A stretch of DNA of 64,000 nucleotides from JAWKIW01 sp046331175 (GTDB lineage: Bacteria; Actinomycetota; Acidimicrobiia; Acidimicrobiales; Acidimicrobilacustridaceae): NCBI GenBank assembly GCA_046331175.1, contig JAXLRI010000004.1, positions 1 through 64,000 on the forward strand. The letters run 5' to 3'. Below are positions 8,712-16,535 of this stretch, piece by piece. The position numbers and the translations under genes were made by a program. The notes below the pieces were generated by a model, which ran no database searches, was not told the DNA's origin, and was given only the letters and a program-made list of their open reading frames with translations. How positions within the stretch are numbered: position 1 is the stretch's first letter; each line of letters starts with the position of its first letter.

Positions 8712-9077
8712 GTGGAGGTCTTCCGGGAGTTCGGCTTCGAGGCGGCGCATCGGCTGCCGAACGTACCCGAGGGGCACAAGTGCGCCCGGCTCCACGGGCA
8801 CTCGTTCCGGGTCACCGTCCACGTGGGCGGACCGGTCGGCGACACGACCGGCTGGGTGTGCGACTTCGCCGACCTGACCGCGGCGTGGCAGCCCGTCGGC
8901 GAGCTGCTCGACCACCGCTACCTGAACGAGGTCGACGGTCTCGAGAACCCCACCAGCGAGCGGCTCGCCACCTGGATCTGGGAGCGCCTGGCGCCGACCC
9001 TGCCCGGCCTCACCCGGGTCGACGTGCGCGAGACCTGCACCACCGGCTGCACCTACCGCGGCCCGGACGGGGCCTGA
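8712..9077 (+). CDS. queD: 6-carboxy-5,6,7,8-tetrahydropterin synthase QueD
   Basis: This 121-residue member of the 6-pyruvoyl-tetrahydropterin synthase fold makes the QueE substrate from dihydroneopterin triphosphate. The zinc ligands His13, His28 and His30 and the catalytic Cys24 are visible in HKCARLHGHS. CDFADL, LDHRYLN and PTSERLATWIW follow in the expected order. The GTG start matches the normal N-terminus (VEVFREFGFEAAHRL). With queC and queE nearby it completes the three preQ0-specific steps after GTP cyclohydrolase, which is not in the window. Confidence 0.93.
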   Translation: MEVFREFGFEAAHRLPNVPEGHKCARLHGHSFRVTVHVGGPVGDTTGWVCDFADLTAAWQPVGELLDHRYLNEVDGLENPTSERLATWIWERLAPTLPGLTRVDVRETCTTGCTYRGPDGA

Positions 9078-9102
9078 CGCACCACGATCGCCCTGCCGTT
9101 CC

Positions 9103-9132
9103 CCGGCACCCGGCGGTCCGGCACCCGGCGGT
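9103..9132. repeat. Two tandem copies of a 15-bp repeat
   Basis: CCGGCACCCGGCGGT occurs at 9103 and again directly at 9118, between the queD stop and the convergent coiled-coil gene. Confidence 0.7.
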
Positions 9133-9171
9133 CCCTGGCGCGCGGCGGTCGTGGTCCGGTCGGCGGACGGG

Positions 9172-9726
9172 CTAGCTGGCCTGCTGGCGGGACCGCAGGT
9201 CGACGACGTCGGCGCCGGGACCGTCGTCATCCGCGGTCGGGGGGGCGTCGTCGGCCGGCGGCAGCTCGAGGGCCCGCACCTCGTCCCACGCCTTGGTGGC
9301 GGCCAGCACCTCACGACGGGCGAAGTCGAGCACGGCCGGGTCGACGACCTCGGCCGGGGGCGGCACCGCGGCCATGGCCTGGGCCTCGACGAGGGAGGAC
9401 GCTCCGAGGTGCTGGAGCAGCTCGGCCTGGCGCGCCTCGAGCTGGCCGGCACGCTCGCGGGCGTGGCCGCCGCCGAACCGCGACCGGCCCTTCTCGCGGG
9501 CGGCGACCAGCTCCTCGTGGATCGCCTCGAGCTCGGCGAGGGCCTCGTGGTCGAACTCGGGCGCCGGCACGGCCTCGGCCGCCGCCTCCTCGAGGGTCTG
9601 CAGCTGCGACTGCGCGAGCGCGAGGCGGCGCAGGGCGCCGATCAGCTCCCGCTCCTGCCAGCTGAGCTCGGCGCGCTCGTCAGCGCCGTCTCCGGCAGGA
9701 CCGGAGTGAGGGTCTTCCGGTCCCAT
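9172..9726 (-). CDS. Coiled-coil protein, paralogue of the gene at 4315-4794
   Basis: This is a 184-residue charged helical protein without signal peptide or membrane span. The start ATG (MGPEDPHSG) has GGAGAGG 3 nt upstream, better than an in-frame ATG 18 codons earlier. Two helices (about 22-55 and 60-110) and the segment FARREVLAATKAWDEVRA near the C-terminus align in character with the 4315-4794 product. The last residues are Asp/Pro-rich. The function is unknown. Confidence 0.75.
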   Translation of the reverse strand: MGPEDPHSGPAGDGADERAELSWQERELIGALRRLALAQSQLQTLEEAAAEAVPAPEFDHEALAELEAIHEELVAAREKGRSRFGGGHARERAGQLEARQAELLQHLGASSLVEAQAMAAVPPPAEVVDPAVLDFARREVLAATKAWDEVRALELPPADDAPPTADDDGPGADVVDLRSRQQAS

Positions 9727-9801
9727 GTGCCTCTCCGCTTCGTCGACACGGCCGATGCGGCCGCTCCACCCTGCTTCCATCGGCAGGTGTGGGGCCCGAC
9801 G

Positions 9802-11802
9802 TTAGGACGTGGGGGCACCGCCGTCGGGGACGCCACCGCCCGCACCGCCGTCGCCCGCCTCCGGGGCGGACCCCTCGGCGGACCCCGACGACCCACCCGA
9901 CGATCCGCCCGACGATCCGCCGGACAGCTTCGACAGGCGAGCCTGGAGCTCGGCGAACTCGGCGTCGAGGGCGGCCAGCGCGCCGCCGGGGTCGCGCGGC
10001 GTGGCCGGCGTCGTCGGTGCGTCGGTGGCTGCGGCCGCGCCGACCGCCGCGGCGGTGGCCGCGGCACCGGTCCCGGTGGGCGGGCCGGACGCCGCGAGGT
10101 CGGCCGAGCCCTCGACGGCACGCGCCGCCTCGAGGTCCTCGACGGTGACCAGCGCCGGCGGCGCCACCACGATGGCGTCGTCGACCGCACCAGCAGATCC
10201 GGCCGCGCCCGCAGATCCGGTCGAGCCGGCAGGCCCGGCGGCACCGACCGCGGGCACGGTGCCGGTGCGCACCGCCTGCACCTGGCCGGTGCGGGCCACC
10301 TCGGCCTCGTGGGCCATGGTCTGCAGGACGTCGGCGGCGTCGTCGCGGGCCCGGGTGCGGCGGCGGACCAGCAGGGCCAGCACCGCCAGCAGCACGACGA
10401 AGGCGATCGCGGCGGCGATGACCAGCGTGCGGTTGCCGTCGCTCGCCTGGTCGTCGACCAGCGAGCCCTGGGGGGCCGAGCCGGGCGCGGTGATGGACGC
10501 CACCGGCACCGGGGCGTTCGTGCCGAACCACTGCGTGGTGGCGAGCACCGGCGCGCCCACGACGGTGCTGCCGTCGTCGAGCGCGTACTCCTGGCGCACG
10601 CCGAGGCCGACGCCGGTGGTGGCGTCGACGGCCGAGGCGTCGATGCCCAACCCGGCGAGGACGGCCTTCAGGTCGAAGGTGACGGTGGTGGGCGCGCCCG
10701 GCGAGTCGGCGGGGAGACCCTGCACGAGCCACCCCTCGGCCGACGAGCGGTCGACCGGCGGTTGCACCGAGCGGTCGATCAGGTTGACGGCCCCGGTGGT
10801 GCGATCGACGCGGATGCCGTCGCTGACGACCGCGAAGTCGGTGTAGCTGGGCGCCACCTCGACGGTGGCCACGGTGGCGGTGACCTTCCGCTCGCCGATG
10901 GTGGTGGGAGCGGGCGAGGCGAAGCTCAGCTGGACGCTCTGGTTGTCGACCTTGAGCAGCGGCGGGCTGGGCAGGCCGGTGGGCGAGCCGGCCACCGCGC
11001 CGTCGGCGCCGAGGACCTGGCCGACGGTGGGGCTCACGAGCGCGCCGCCGACCGCCTTGCCGACGAGGGCGTCGGGAGCGAAGTAGGGGGTCTGGGTGAG
11101 GTCGCCGCTGCCGCCGACCTCGACCTCGGCCCAGGCCACGCCCTTGGGGGCGATCTCGATCGGGTAGGTGATGGTGGCGAGGCCGGACTTGTCGAAGCCG
11201 ACCGTCGTGGTGGCGATGAAGGTCCACTCGGCGCCGTCGCCCGAGCGCTTCTCGACCTTGCCGGTGGGGGTCGGGCCGCCGTTGGTGGTGAGCGAGGCAC
11301 GGACCTGGGGACCGGTGGGGTCACCGAAGACGATGGACAGGCGGTAGGGCTTGCGAGGCAGGTCGAAGGGCTTGCGGAACTGGACGGCCATCGGCACCGA
11401 CTTGGCGTCGCCACCCTCGGTCGCGTACACCGCGGCCATCGATCGCTCGGCGGCGAGGTCGGCGTAGGGCACCGTCCCGACGGTGCCGGCCGGGAACGGC
11501 GCCGCGCCGGCGCCCCGGGGCAGCGCGGGGGCCTCGGTGGTCTCGGGCTCGGTGGTGGTGGGCGCCTCGGTGGTGGTCGGCGCGGCCGTCGTCGTGGCGT
11601 AGGTGGTGGTGGTCGGCTTGGCGGTGGTGGAGGTCGGCTTGGCGGTGGTGCTCACCGGCTTGGTCGTCGTCGACGACACCTGCCCGAGCGCCGGGCCGGC
11701 GGCCAGCCCGAGGCCCAGCACCGCCGCCGCGCCGAGGGCGGCGGCGAGCCGCCGGGCGCGGCGGGCACCAGGGGCGCGGTGAGGTCCGGCGGCGGAGGGC
11801 AT
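9802..11802 (-). CDS. Exported, membrane-anchored protein with Thr-rich stalk
   Basis: With the start chosen here the protein has 666 residues: a signal peptide with an Arg-rich n-region and probable cleavage after PALG (about residue 40), a Thr-rich segment made of TTTAKPT-like repeats (about 42-95), and a large β-rich extracytoplasmic region to about residue 450. A membrane helix (LVIAAAIAFVVLLAVLALL) and a cytoplasmic tail rich in Ala/Gly with GGSSGGSSGGSSG repeats follow. The start is supported by a promoter-like arrangement ending 7 nt before this ATG; in-frame ATG at 11814 and GTG at 11856 are alternatives. No domain was recognised. Confidence 0.75.
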   Translation of the reverse strand: MPSAAGPHRAPGARRARRLAAALGAAAVLGLGLAAGPALGQVSSTTTKPVSTTAKPTSTTAKPTTTTYATTTAAPTTTEAPTTTEPETTEAPALPRGAGAAPFPAGTVGTVPYADLAAERSMAAVYATEGGDAKSVPMAVQFRKPFDLPRKPYRLSIVFGDPTGPQVRASLTTNGGPTPTGKVEKRSGDGAEWTFIATTTVGFDKSGLATITYPIEIAPKGVAWAEVEVGGSGDLTQTPYFAPDALVGKAVGGALVSPTVGQVLGADGAVAGSPTGLPSPPLLKVDNQSVQLSFASPAPTTIGERKVTATVATVEVAPSYTDFAVVSDGIRVDRTTGAVNLIDRSVQPPVDRSSAEGWLVQGLPADSPGAPTTVTFDLKAVLAGLGIDASAVDATTGVGLGVRQEYALDDGSTVVGAPVLATTQWFGTNAPVPVASITAPGSAPQGSLVDDQASDGNRTLVIAAAIAFVVLLAVLALLVRRRTRARDDAADVLQTMAHEAEVARTGQVQAVRTGTVPAVGAAGPAGSTGSAGAAGSAGAVDDAIVVAPPALVTVEDLEAARAVEGSADLAASGPPTGTGAAATAAAVGAAAATDAPTTPATPRDPGGALAALDAEFAELQARLSKLSGGSSGGSSGGSSGSAEGSAPEAGDGGAGGGVPDGGAPTS

Positions 11803-11809
11803 CTCCACC

Positions 11810-11838
11810 AGCATCGCCGTCGCCGGTGACGGCCACAA
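11810..11838 (-). promoter_or_regulatory. Candidate promoter of the anchored surface protein
   Basis: On the minus strand TTGTGG (11838-11833), a 17-nt spacer and GATGCT (11815-11810) lie 7 nt before the ATG at 11802. A run of 13 G begins four bases upstream of the -35-like element. Confidence 0.4.
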
Positions 11839-11841
11839 GGA

Positions 11842-11854
11842 CCCCCCCCCCCCC
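11842..11854. repeat. Homopolymer tract of 13 C (13 G on the minus strand)
   Basis: An uninterrupted run of 13 identical bases lies just upstream of the candidate promoter of the 9802-11802 gene. It would also lie inside the gene if translation began at GTG 11856. Confidence 0.95.
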
Positions 11855-11918
11855 ACCGACGCTGGGGGCGGGGAGCGCCGACGGCCGCCGGGCAGGGCGA
11901 TCCGTCGCCGGTGGCGGG

Positions 11919-12536
11919 TCAGGCCTCCTTGACCACGGCGTACCAGACCCGTTCGGCGACCTCCACCACGGTGTCGCCGACGCGGGACAGCCGCCGGTAC
12001 ACCTCACGGCGGGCCATGACCTCCCGCAGGTCGTCCAGCTCGAGCAGGTCGGACATGGCCCGCCGGTAGACGCGCTCCACGCCGCGCTGGGACTTCACCG
12101 CGGCGTCCGCCGCCACCGTGGCCTCGTCGCCGTCGTCGACCAGGTGGTCGACCGCGTCGGCGAGGTGGCCGACGCCGTCGCGCAGCAGGCGGGCCATCTC
12201 CAGCACGGGCGCATCGGGGACGGCGGCCATCACCTCGGCCTCGCGCACCGTGTCCTTGGCCCCGTTCATCACCACGTCCAGCCGCTCGGACAGCCAGTAG
12301 AGGTCCTCGGCGTCGAGCGGCGTGGTGAAGGCGGCGCGCAGCGCCCGGCGCAGCTCGCGCTTGCCGGCGTCGGCGCGGTGCTCGGCGTCGCGCACCGCGT
12401 CGGCGGCGGCGTCGTCCCCACCGGACTCGGCCCAGCGCACGAGGGCGTCGAGGCCCTCGGCGGTGACCGCGACCTGGGCCCGCAGCATCCCGACGACATC
12501 GGGCGTGTCGGGGAGGAACCAGTGCTTCACCGCCAT
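11919..12536 (-). CDS. DUF47/PhoU-like regulator of phosphate transport
   Basis: This is a 205-residue all-helical protein of the DUF47 family. Family features are AEGLDALVRW near the N-terminus, AEHRADAGKRELRRALRAAF, TPLDAEDLYWLSERLDVVMNGAKD, and the C-terminal VYRRLSRVGDTVVEVAERVW. DUF47 proteins are cytoplasmic and usually accompany PiT transporters, as here, where pit lies 96 bp upstream on the same strand. The start MAVKHWFL is chosen because TACGAT ends 7 nt before it and overlaps an ATG three codons upstream. The gene may therefore have its own promoter besides read-through from pit. Confidence 0.9.
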   Translation of the reverse strand: MAVKHWFLPDTPDVVGMLRAQVAVTAEGLDALVRWAESGGDDAAADAVRDAEHRADAGKRELRRALRAAFTTPLDAEDLYWLSERLDVVMNGAKDTVREAEVMAAVPDAPVLEMARLLRDGVGHLADAVDHLVDDGDEATVAADAAVKSQRGVERVYRRAMSDLLELDDLREVMARREVYRRLSRVGDTVVEVAERVWYAVVKEA

Positions 12537-12543
12537 CGACGGC

Positions 12544-12549
12544 ATCGTA
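12544..12549 (-). promoter_or_regulatory. Candidate leaderless -10 element of the DUF47 gene
   Basis: TACGAT on the minus strand ends 7 nt before the ATG at 12536. Its last two bases form part of an upstream in-frame ATG, which argues against that earlier start. Confidence 0.5.
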
Positions 12550-12614
12550 GGTCGACCCGTCGACCCTTCAGCCCGTCGACCCTTCAGCCCGTCGACCCTT
12601 CAGCCCGTCGACCC
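12550..12614. repeat. 16-bp tandem repeat, about 3.5 copies
   Basis: CGTCGACCCTTCAGCC repeats exactly at 12558, 12574 and 12590, with partial copies on both sides. It fills most of the space between pit and the DUF47 gene. Confidence 0.85.
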
Positions 12615-12632
12615 GGCGAGCGGCGGCTCGGC

Positions 12633-13643
12633 TCACGCCAACCACCGCCACAGCGGCAGCACGAGGATCGCCAGCAGCGCCGACGCCGGCAGCGTGGTGA
12701 CCCACGCCAGCCCCATCTCGCGCACGATGCGCCAGCGGACGTGGCGGAACCGGTGGCGACCGATCCCCACGCCGACGACCGACGAGGCCACCACCTGGGT
12801 GGTGCTGACCGGCGCGCCCACCAGGGAGGAGCCGAAGATCACCGCCGCCGACCCGGCCTGGGTGACCAGGCCGTCGAGGGGGCGGACCCGGAAGATGCGG
12901 CGGCCGATGGTCCGCACGATCGACCAGCCACCCATGGCGGTGCCGAGCGTGAGCACGAGGCCGCTCACGAGCTTCACCCACGTGGGAGCGTCCAGCGTCG
13001 GGATCCGGCCAGCCGCGACGAGCAGGAGGGCGACGATGCCCACCGTCTTCTGGGCGTCGTTGGCGCCGTGGGAGAAGGCGAGCGACGCCGAGGCCAGCCA
13101 CTGGCCGCCCCGCACGGGTCCGTCGGCGCGGCGGGTGGCCCGGGCCGCCGGCCGGCGCAGCGCGGCGTCGAGGGCGGCCCCCACGAGCAGGCCGAGCACC
13201 GGCGAGATCAGCAGCACGGCCAGCACCCCGAGGACGCCGTAGGGCTCGATGCCGTGGAACCCGCCCCACGTGACGGCGTCGACCCCGCCGGTCACCAGCG
13301 CGGCGCCGACCAGGCCGCCGACGAGCGCGTGGGACGAGCTCGACGGCATGCCCAGGCGCCAGGTGAACACGTTCCACGCCACCGCCCCGGTGAGGGCGGC
13401 GCCGACGACCGAGATGGTCTCGTCGGCGGGCACCGCCACCAGCCCCGCCACGGTGTTGGCCACGGCACCGCCGACGAGGAGCGGCCCGGCGACGTTGCAC
13501 ACGGCCGCCATGGCGATGGCCGGGCCCGGGCGAGCCACCCTCGTGGCGACCAGCGCGGCGATGGCGTTGGCAGCGTCGTGGAACCCGTTGGTCAGGGCGA
13601 AGCCGAAGGCCACCAGCACCGCCAGCACGAGGCCCCACGTCAC
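12633..13643 (-). CDS. pit: Inorganic phosphate transporter, PiT family
   Basis: This 336-residue integral membrane protein has about ten predicted helices and both PiT signature repeats: GFHDAANAIA near the N-terminus and GANDAQKTVGI in the second half. GMPSSSSHALVGGLVG and VSTTQVVASSVVGVG are also typical. It couples phosphate uptake to a cation gradient. The GTG start gives the expected N-terminal helix and lies 6 nt after TACCCT. The following DUF47 gene is its likely partner. Confidence 0.95.
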   Translation of the reverse strand: MTWGLVLAVLVAFGFALTNGFHDAANAIAALVATRVARPGPAIAMAAVCNVAGPLLVGGAVANTVAGLVAVPADETISVVGAALTGAVAWNVFTWRLGMPSSSSHALVGGLVGAALVTGGVDAVTWGGFHGIEPYGVLGVLAVLLISPVLGLLVGAALDAALRRPAARATRRADGPVRGGQWLASASLAFSHGANDAQKTVGIVALLLVAAGRIPTLDAPTWVKLVSGLVLTLGTAMGGWSIVRTIGRRIFRVRPLDGLVTQAGSAAVIFGSSLVGAPVSTTQVVASSVVGVGIGRHRFRHVRWRIVREMGLAWVTTLPASALLAILVLPLWRWLA

Positions 13644-13649
13644 GGGTCG

Positions 13650-13655
13650 AGGGTA
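13650..13655 (-). promoter_or_regulatory. Candidate leaderless -10 element of pit
   Basis: TACCCT on the minus strand ends 6 nt before the GTG at 13643. Confidence 0.5.
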
Positions 13656-13814
13656 GGCGCCACCATCGTCGCCCGGAACCGCGCCGTCGACCGCGCCGTC
13701 GAGCGGCCGCCGAGCGCGCCGCCGGGTGCCGACCGTGGCGGGTGGCGCCCGACGATCCCGACGGGGTGGTCGGCGGTCGGTGACCTCGGGCGGCCGACCG
13801 GTCCAGGACTCGGC

Positions 13815-15449
13815 TCAGCGGGCGGCGGCCCGGCCGAGGGTGACGGGCACGGGCTGGACCGCCGGCTCGTCCTCGCCCGGGAGCACCGGCGCGAGCCGGG
13901 CACCGGGGGCGGGGCCGACCGTGCCGACGATCGGCAGGCCGGACGCCTCGGCGTGGGCCTGCACCGCGGTGGTGATGGCGTAGGGCGCCTCGGCCTTGCT
14001 GGTGGCCAGCAGCGCCTCGAGCTCCTCGGGCGGGGCCTGGTAGTCGGGCACGCCCGGGTCGTACCAGTCGCCGATGTAGGACTTCGAGTACGTGTAGTTG
14101 GCGAGCGTCCCCCCGACCAGCGGGTAGAGGTGCGGGTGCTGGAGCAGCCGACGCCGGAACCGGGCCCGCCGCGACGAGCCGCTGTAGAAGCGCCGGAACG
14201 CCTCCTTGTTGCCGGCCTCGAGCTGCTCGCGGCTCATGCGGGCCGGCTCGAACACCGCGTGGTAGTAGTCGTAGCGACCCCAGTTGGTGTCGACCACGCG
14301 ACCGTCGCCGTACATGCGGGCGAAGGTGCCGGTGCCGGGGTAGGGCGTCAGCACCGAGAAGTGGGCGAGGTCGACGTCGATGTCGTCGGCGCCGGCGGCG
14401 GTCTCGGCGAACACCTCGGGCCCGTCGGCGTCGAACCCGTTCACGAAGCCGCCCTCGATGAGGATCCCGTGCTTGTGGTAGCGGGCGACGAGCTCCTTGA
14501 ACTCGGACGGCCGGTTCTTCTTGTTCGCCTCGCGCAAGGCGTCGCGCGAGACGCTCTCGAAGCCGGTGAACACGAGGCGGCAGCCCGACTTGTAGGCGGC
14601 GGCGAGCAGCTCGTCGTGGCGGGCGAAGCCGACCGACGCCTGCACGCCCCAGTGGATCGGCAGCTCGGAACGGATGAGCGCGTCGAACAGGTCGGACGCG
14701 TAGTCGAGGTCGGCGGCGAGGTCGTCGTCGAGGAAGAAGCAGAACGTGAACGGCGCCCAGGGCGGGATGGCCCGACGCTGGCGCAGCTCCTCGACGACCT
14801 GGTCGGGGTCGAGGTGGCGCGACCCGCGCCCGTTGATGCGGATGACCGAGCAGAAGTCGCAGTTGAAGCGGCAGCCGCGCGTGGTCTGCAGGGTGAGCGA
14901 CGGGTAGTACCGCCCCATCGGCATCGACTCGATGATGTCGCGGAACTCGCAGACACCGGGCACGCCGTCCATCGAGCCCCACGAGCCGTGGTAGATCGGC
15001 TGGAGCGCGCCGGCGGCGGCATCGGCGAGCACGGTGCCGAAGATGGCCTCGGACTCACCGGCCACCACGCTGTCGGCGTGGCGGAGCGCCTCCCCGGGCA
15101 GCAGCGACGCGTGCACGCCGCCCATGACCACCGGCACGCCGCGGGCGCGGTAGTCGTCGGCGATGCGGTAGGCGCGGGGCGCGCTCATCGTCCACACCGT
15201 GATGGCGACCAGGTCGGGGTCGGCGACGGGCAGGTCCTGGTAGTTCTCGTCGACGGTGAAGACGTCCCAGCCCTCGCGGCGGGCGAGCGCGGCGAGGACG
15301 TACAGCGCCATCGGCGGGTACCGGTGGCCGAACGTGCGGTGCGATCCCTGACCGGGCCAGCGGGGCATCACCACGTAGAGGAGGGGTCGGTCGGACCGCC
15401 GCGGAGGAGCGGGCTTGGATCGGTCGTCGGTGGGCCGTCGCCGCAGCAT
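13815..15449 (-). CDS. B12-binding-type radical SAM protein
   Basis: This 544-residue protein has an N-terminal cobalamin-binding-like Rossmann domain (about 22-135, with VVMGGVHASLLPGEAL and DSVVAGESE) and a radical SAM domain whose cluster cysteines are Cys193, Cys197 and Cys200 (CRFNCDFC). FFLDDDLAADLDYA and GFESVSRDALREANKKNR match the Elp3/B12-binding radical SAM pattern. The DxHxxG cobalamin ligand motif is not evident, as in many of these proteins. A C-terminal region (about 430-544) is unassigned. The substrate is unknown; relatives act on lipids, hopanoids or natural products. TACCGT lies 7 nt before the ATG. Confidence 0.88.
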   Translation of the reverse strand: MLRRRPTDDRSKPAPPRRSDRPLLYVVMPRWPGQGSHRTFGHRYPPMALYVLAALARREGWDVFTVDENYQDLPVADPDLVAITVWTMSAPRAYRIADDYRARGVPVVMGGVHASLLPGEALRHADSVVAGESEAIFGTVLADAAAGALQPIYHGSWGSMDGVPGVCEFRDIIESMPMGRYYPSLTLQTTRGCRFNCDFCSVIRINGRGSRHLDPDQVVEELRQRRAIPPWAPFTFCFFLDDDLAADLDYASDLFDALIRSELPIHWGVQASVGFARHDELLAAAYKSGCRLVFTGFESVSRDALREANKKNRPSEFKELVARYHKHGILIEGGFVNGFDADGPEVFAETAAGADDIDVDLAHFSVLTPYPGTGTFARMYGDGRVVDTNWGRYDYYHAVFEPARMSREQLEAGNKEAFRRFYSGSSRRARFRRRLLQHPHLYPLVGGTLANYTYSKSYIGDWYDPGVPDYQAPPEELEALLATSKAEAPYAITTAVQAHAEASGLPIVGTVGPAPGARLAPVLPGEDEPAVQPVPVTLGRAAAR

Positions 15450-15456
15450 GACGCCG

Positions 15457-15462
15457 ACGGTA
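15457..15462 (-). promoter_or_regulatory. Candidate leaderless -10 element of the radical SAM gene
   Basis: TACCGT on the minus strand ends 7 nt before the ATG at 15449. Confidence 0.5.
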
Positions 15463-15650
15463 GTGCCAGACGGCCCGTCGTGCGATGGGTCGTACGAACC
15501 GTGCTTCTGGTGCCACGGAGCGCGCGAGGCCGGGGTCGACCCCCGGTGCGGCGACCGTCCGGTGGTCCGGGGCCCTCGGCGGGTCCGGTGGCGTCCCGTG
15601 TGGTGTCGTGCGGCGGCGGCGGCGCGGTGCGGACGACCCGTGGTCGGGGC

Positions 15651-16334
15651 TCAGCCGAAGCAGGCGGCCACGAAGGCGTCGAAGCCGGCGGGGTCGGCGG
15701 TGATCCGCAGGTGGCCGTCGATCCGGGCGATGTCGAGCGCCGGGCAGAAGAAGTCGCCGCCCGGCGTGAAGAAGTGCGGTGAGCCGATGACGCCGCGCCG
15801 CCGGCCCTCCGCCAGGTCGGCCAGCGGCCCGGGGTGGCCAGCCGCGTGGCCCGGCTGGTCGTCGTGGCGGTCGGCGGCGGAGCGGGCGGCGGCGGTGGGC
15901 AGGCCGTGGGCCTCGGCGATGGCGGCGAGCACGGCCGGGTCGGCGACGTCGAGGCCCTCTTCGAACAGGGCGTCGCGCACCGCGAGGCTGACGGCCTCGC
16001 CGGTGGCCAGGTCCACGGCGTAGGCGTCGGCGGCCAGCACGAAGGCCGGCAGCGACGTCGCGGGGAAGCGGTCGGCCCGGAACCCGGCGAACAGGTCGGG
16101 CACCAGCTGCTGCCGCAGGTCGTCGACCTCCTCGGCGATGAACGACGGGTCGAGGGGGGCGCCGTTCACCAGCTCGAGCGGCCACGCCCGGACCCGCAGG
16201 GCCACGTCCGGGCGCCCCCGCTGCTCGCGCGCCGCGACCAGTCGGCGGAGCCCGACGTGGGTGAACGGGCAGCCGACGTCGGCGAACACCTCGAGCACGG
16301 GTCGGCGGTCGTCGCTGGGCTCGGGGGCGGTCAC
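15651..16334 (-). CDS. DsbA/FrnE-like thioredoxin-fold oxidoreductase
   Basis: This 227-residue cytoplasmic protein of the DsbA superfamily starts with the β-strand LEVFADVGCPFTHVGL. The active-site region is CPFTH rather than CxxC, as in FrnE and 2-hydroxychromene-2-carboxylate isomerase relatives, so a disulfide-exchange role is uncertain. The helical insertion and the late GVIGSPHFFTPGGDFFCPALD segment fit the family. No signal peptide is present. The GTG start lies 7 nt after TAGCGT. The gene stands alone between divergent and convergent neighbours. Confidence 0.85.
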   Translation of the reverse strand: MTAPEPSDDRRPVLEVFADVGCPFTHVGLRRLVAAREQRGRPDVALRVRAWPLELVNGAPLDPSFIAEEVDDLRQQLVPDLFAGFRADRFPATSLPAFVLAADAYAVDLATGEAVSLAVRDALFEEGLDVADPAVLAAIAEAHGLPTAAARSAADRHDDQPGHAAGHPGPLADLAEGRRRGVIGSPHFFTPGGDFFCPALDIARIDGHLRITADPAGFDAFVAACFG

Positions 16335-16341
16335 CGCGCCG

Positions 16342-16347
16342 ACGCTA
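16342..16347 (-). promoter_or_regulatory. Candidate leaderless -10 element of the DsbA-like gene
   Basis: TAGCGT on the minus strand ends 7 nt before the GTG at 16334. Confidence 0.5.
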
Positions 16348-16500
16348 CCGGCCGCCCGGCGGGCGGGGGCAGGGCCGGTCGTCCCGGGTCGGTCCCGACC
16401 GTCGCCCCGCCGCGACCTCGTCGCGACCCACCGGTCCGAGCGGTCGACGCACCGACCAGCGCCGGCCACACCGGGGCGAAGAAATAGGTGCCTGTCCATT

Positions 16501-16529
16501 TTGTCGCCCGTCGGGCCCCCCCGTAGGGT
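16501..16529 (+). promoter_or_regulatory. Candidate promoter of the ABC1-kinase gene, leaderless
   Basis: TTGTCG (16501-16506), a 17-nt spacer and TAGGGT (16524-16529) end 6 nt before the GTG at 16536. The 25 bases just upstream are unusually AT-rich for this window. This is one of the few near-start hexamers with a recognisable -35. Confidence 0.6.
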
Positions 16530-16535
16530 TGGCCC

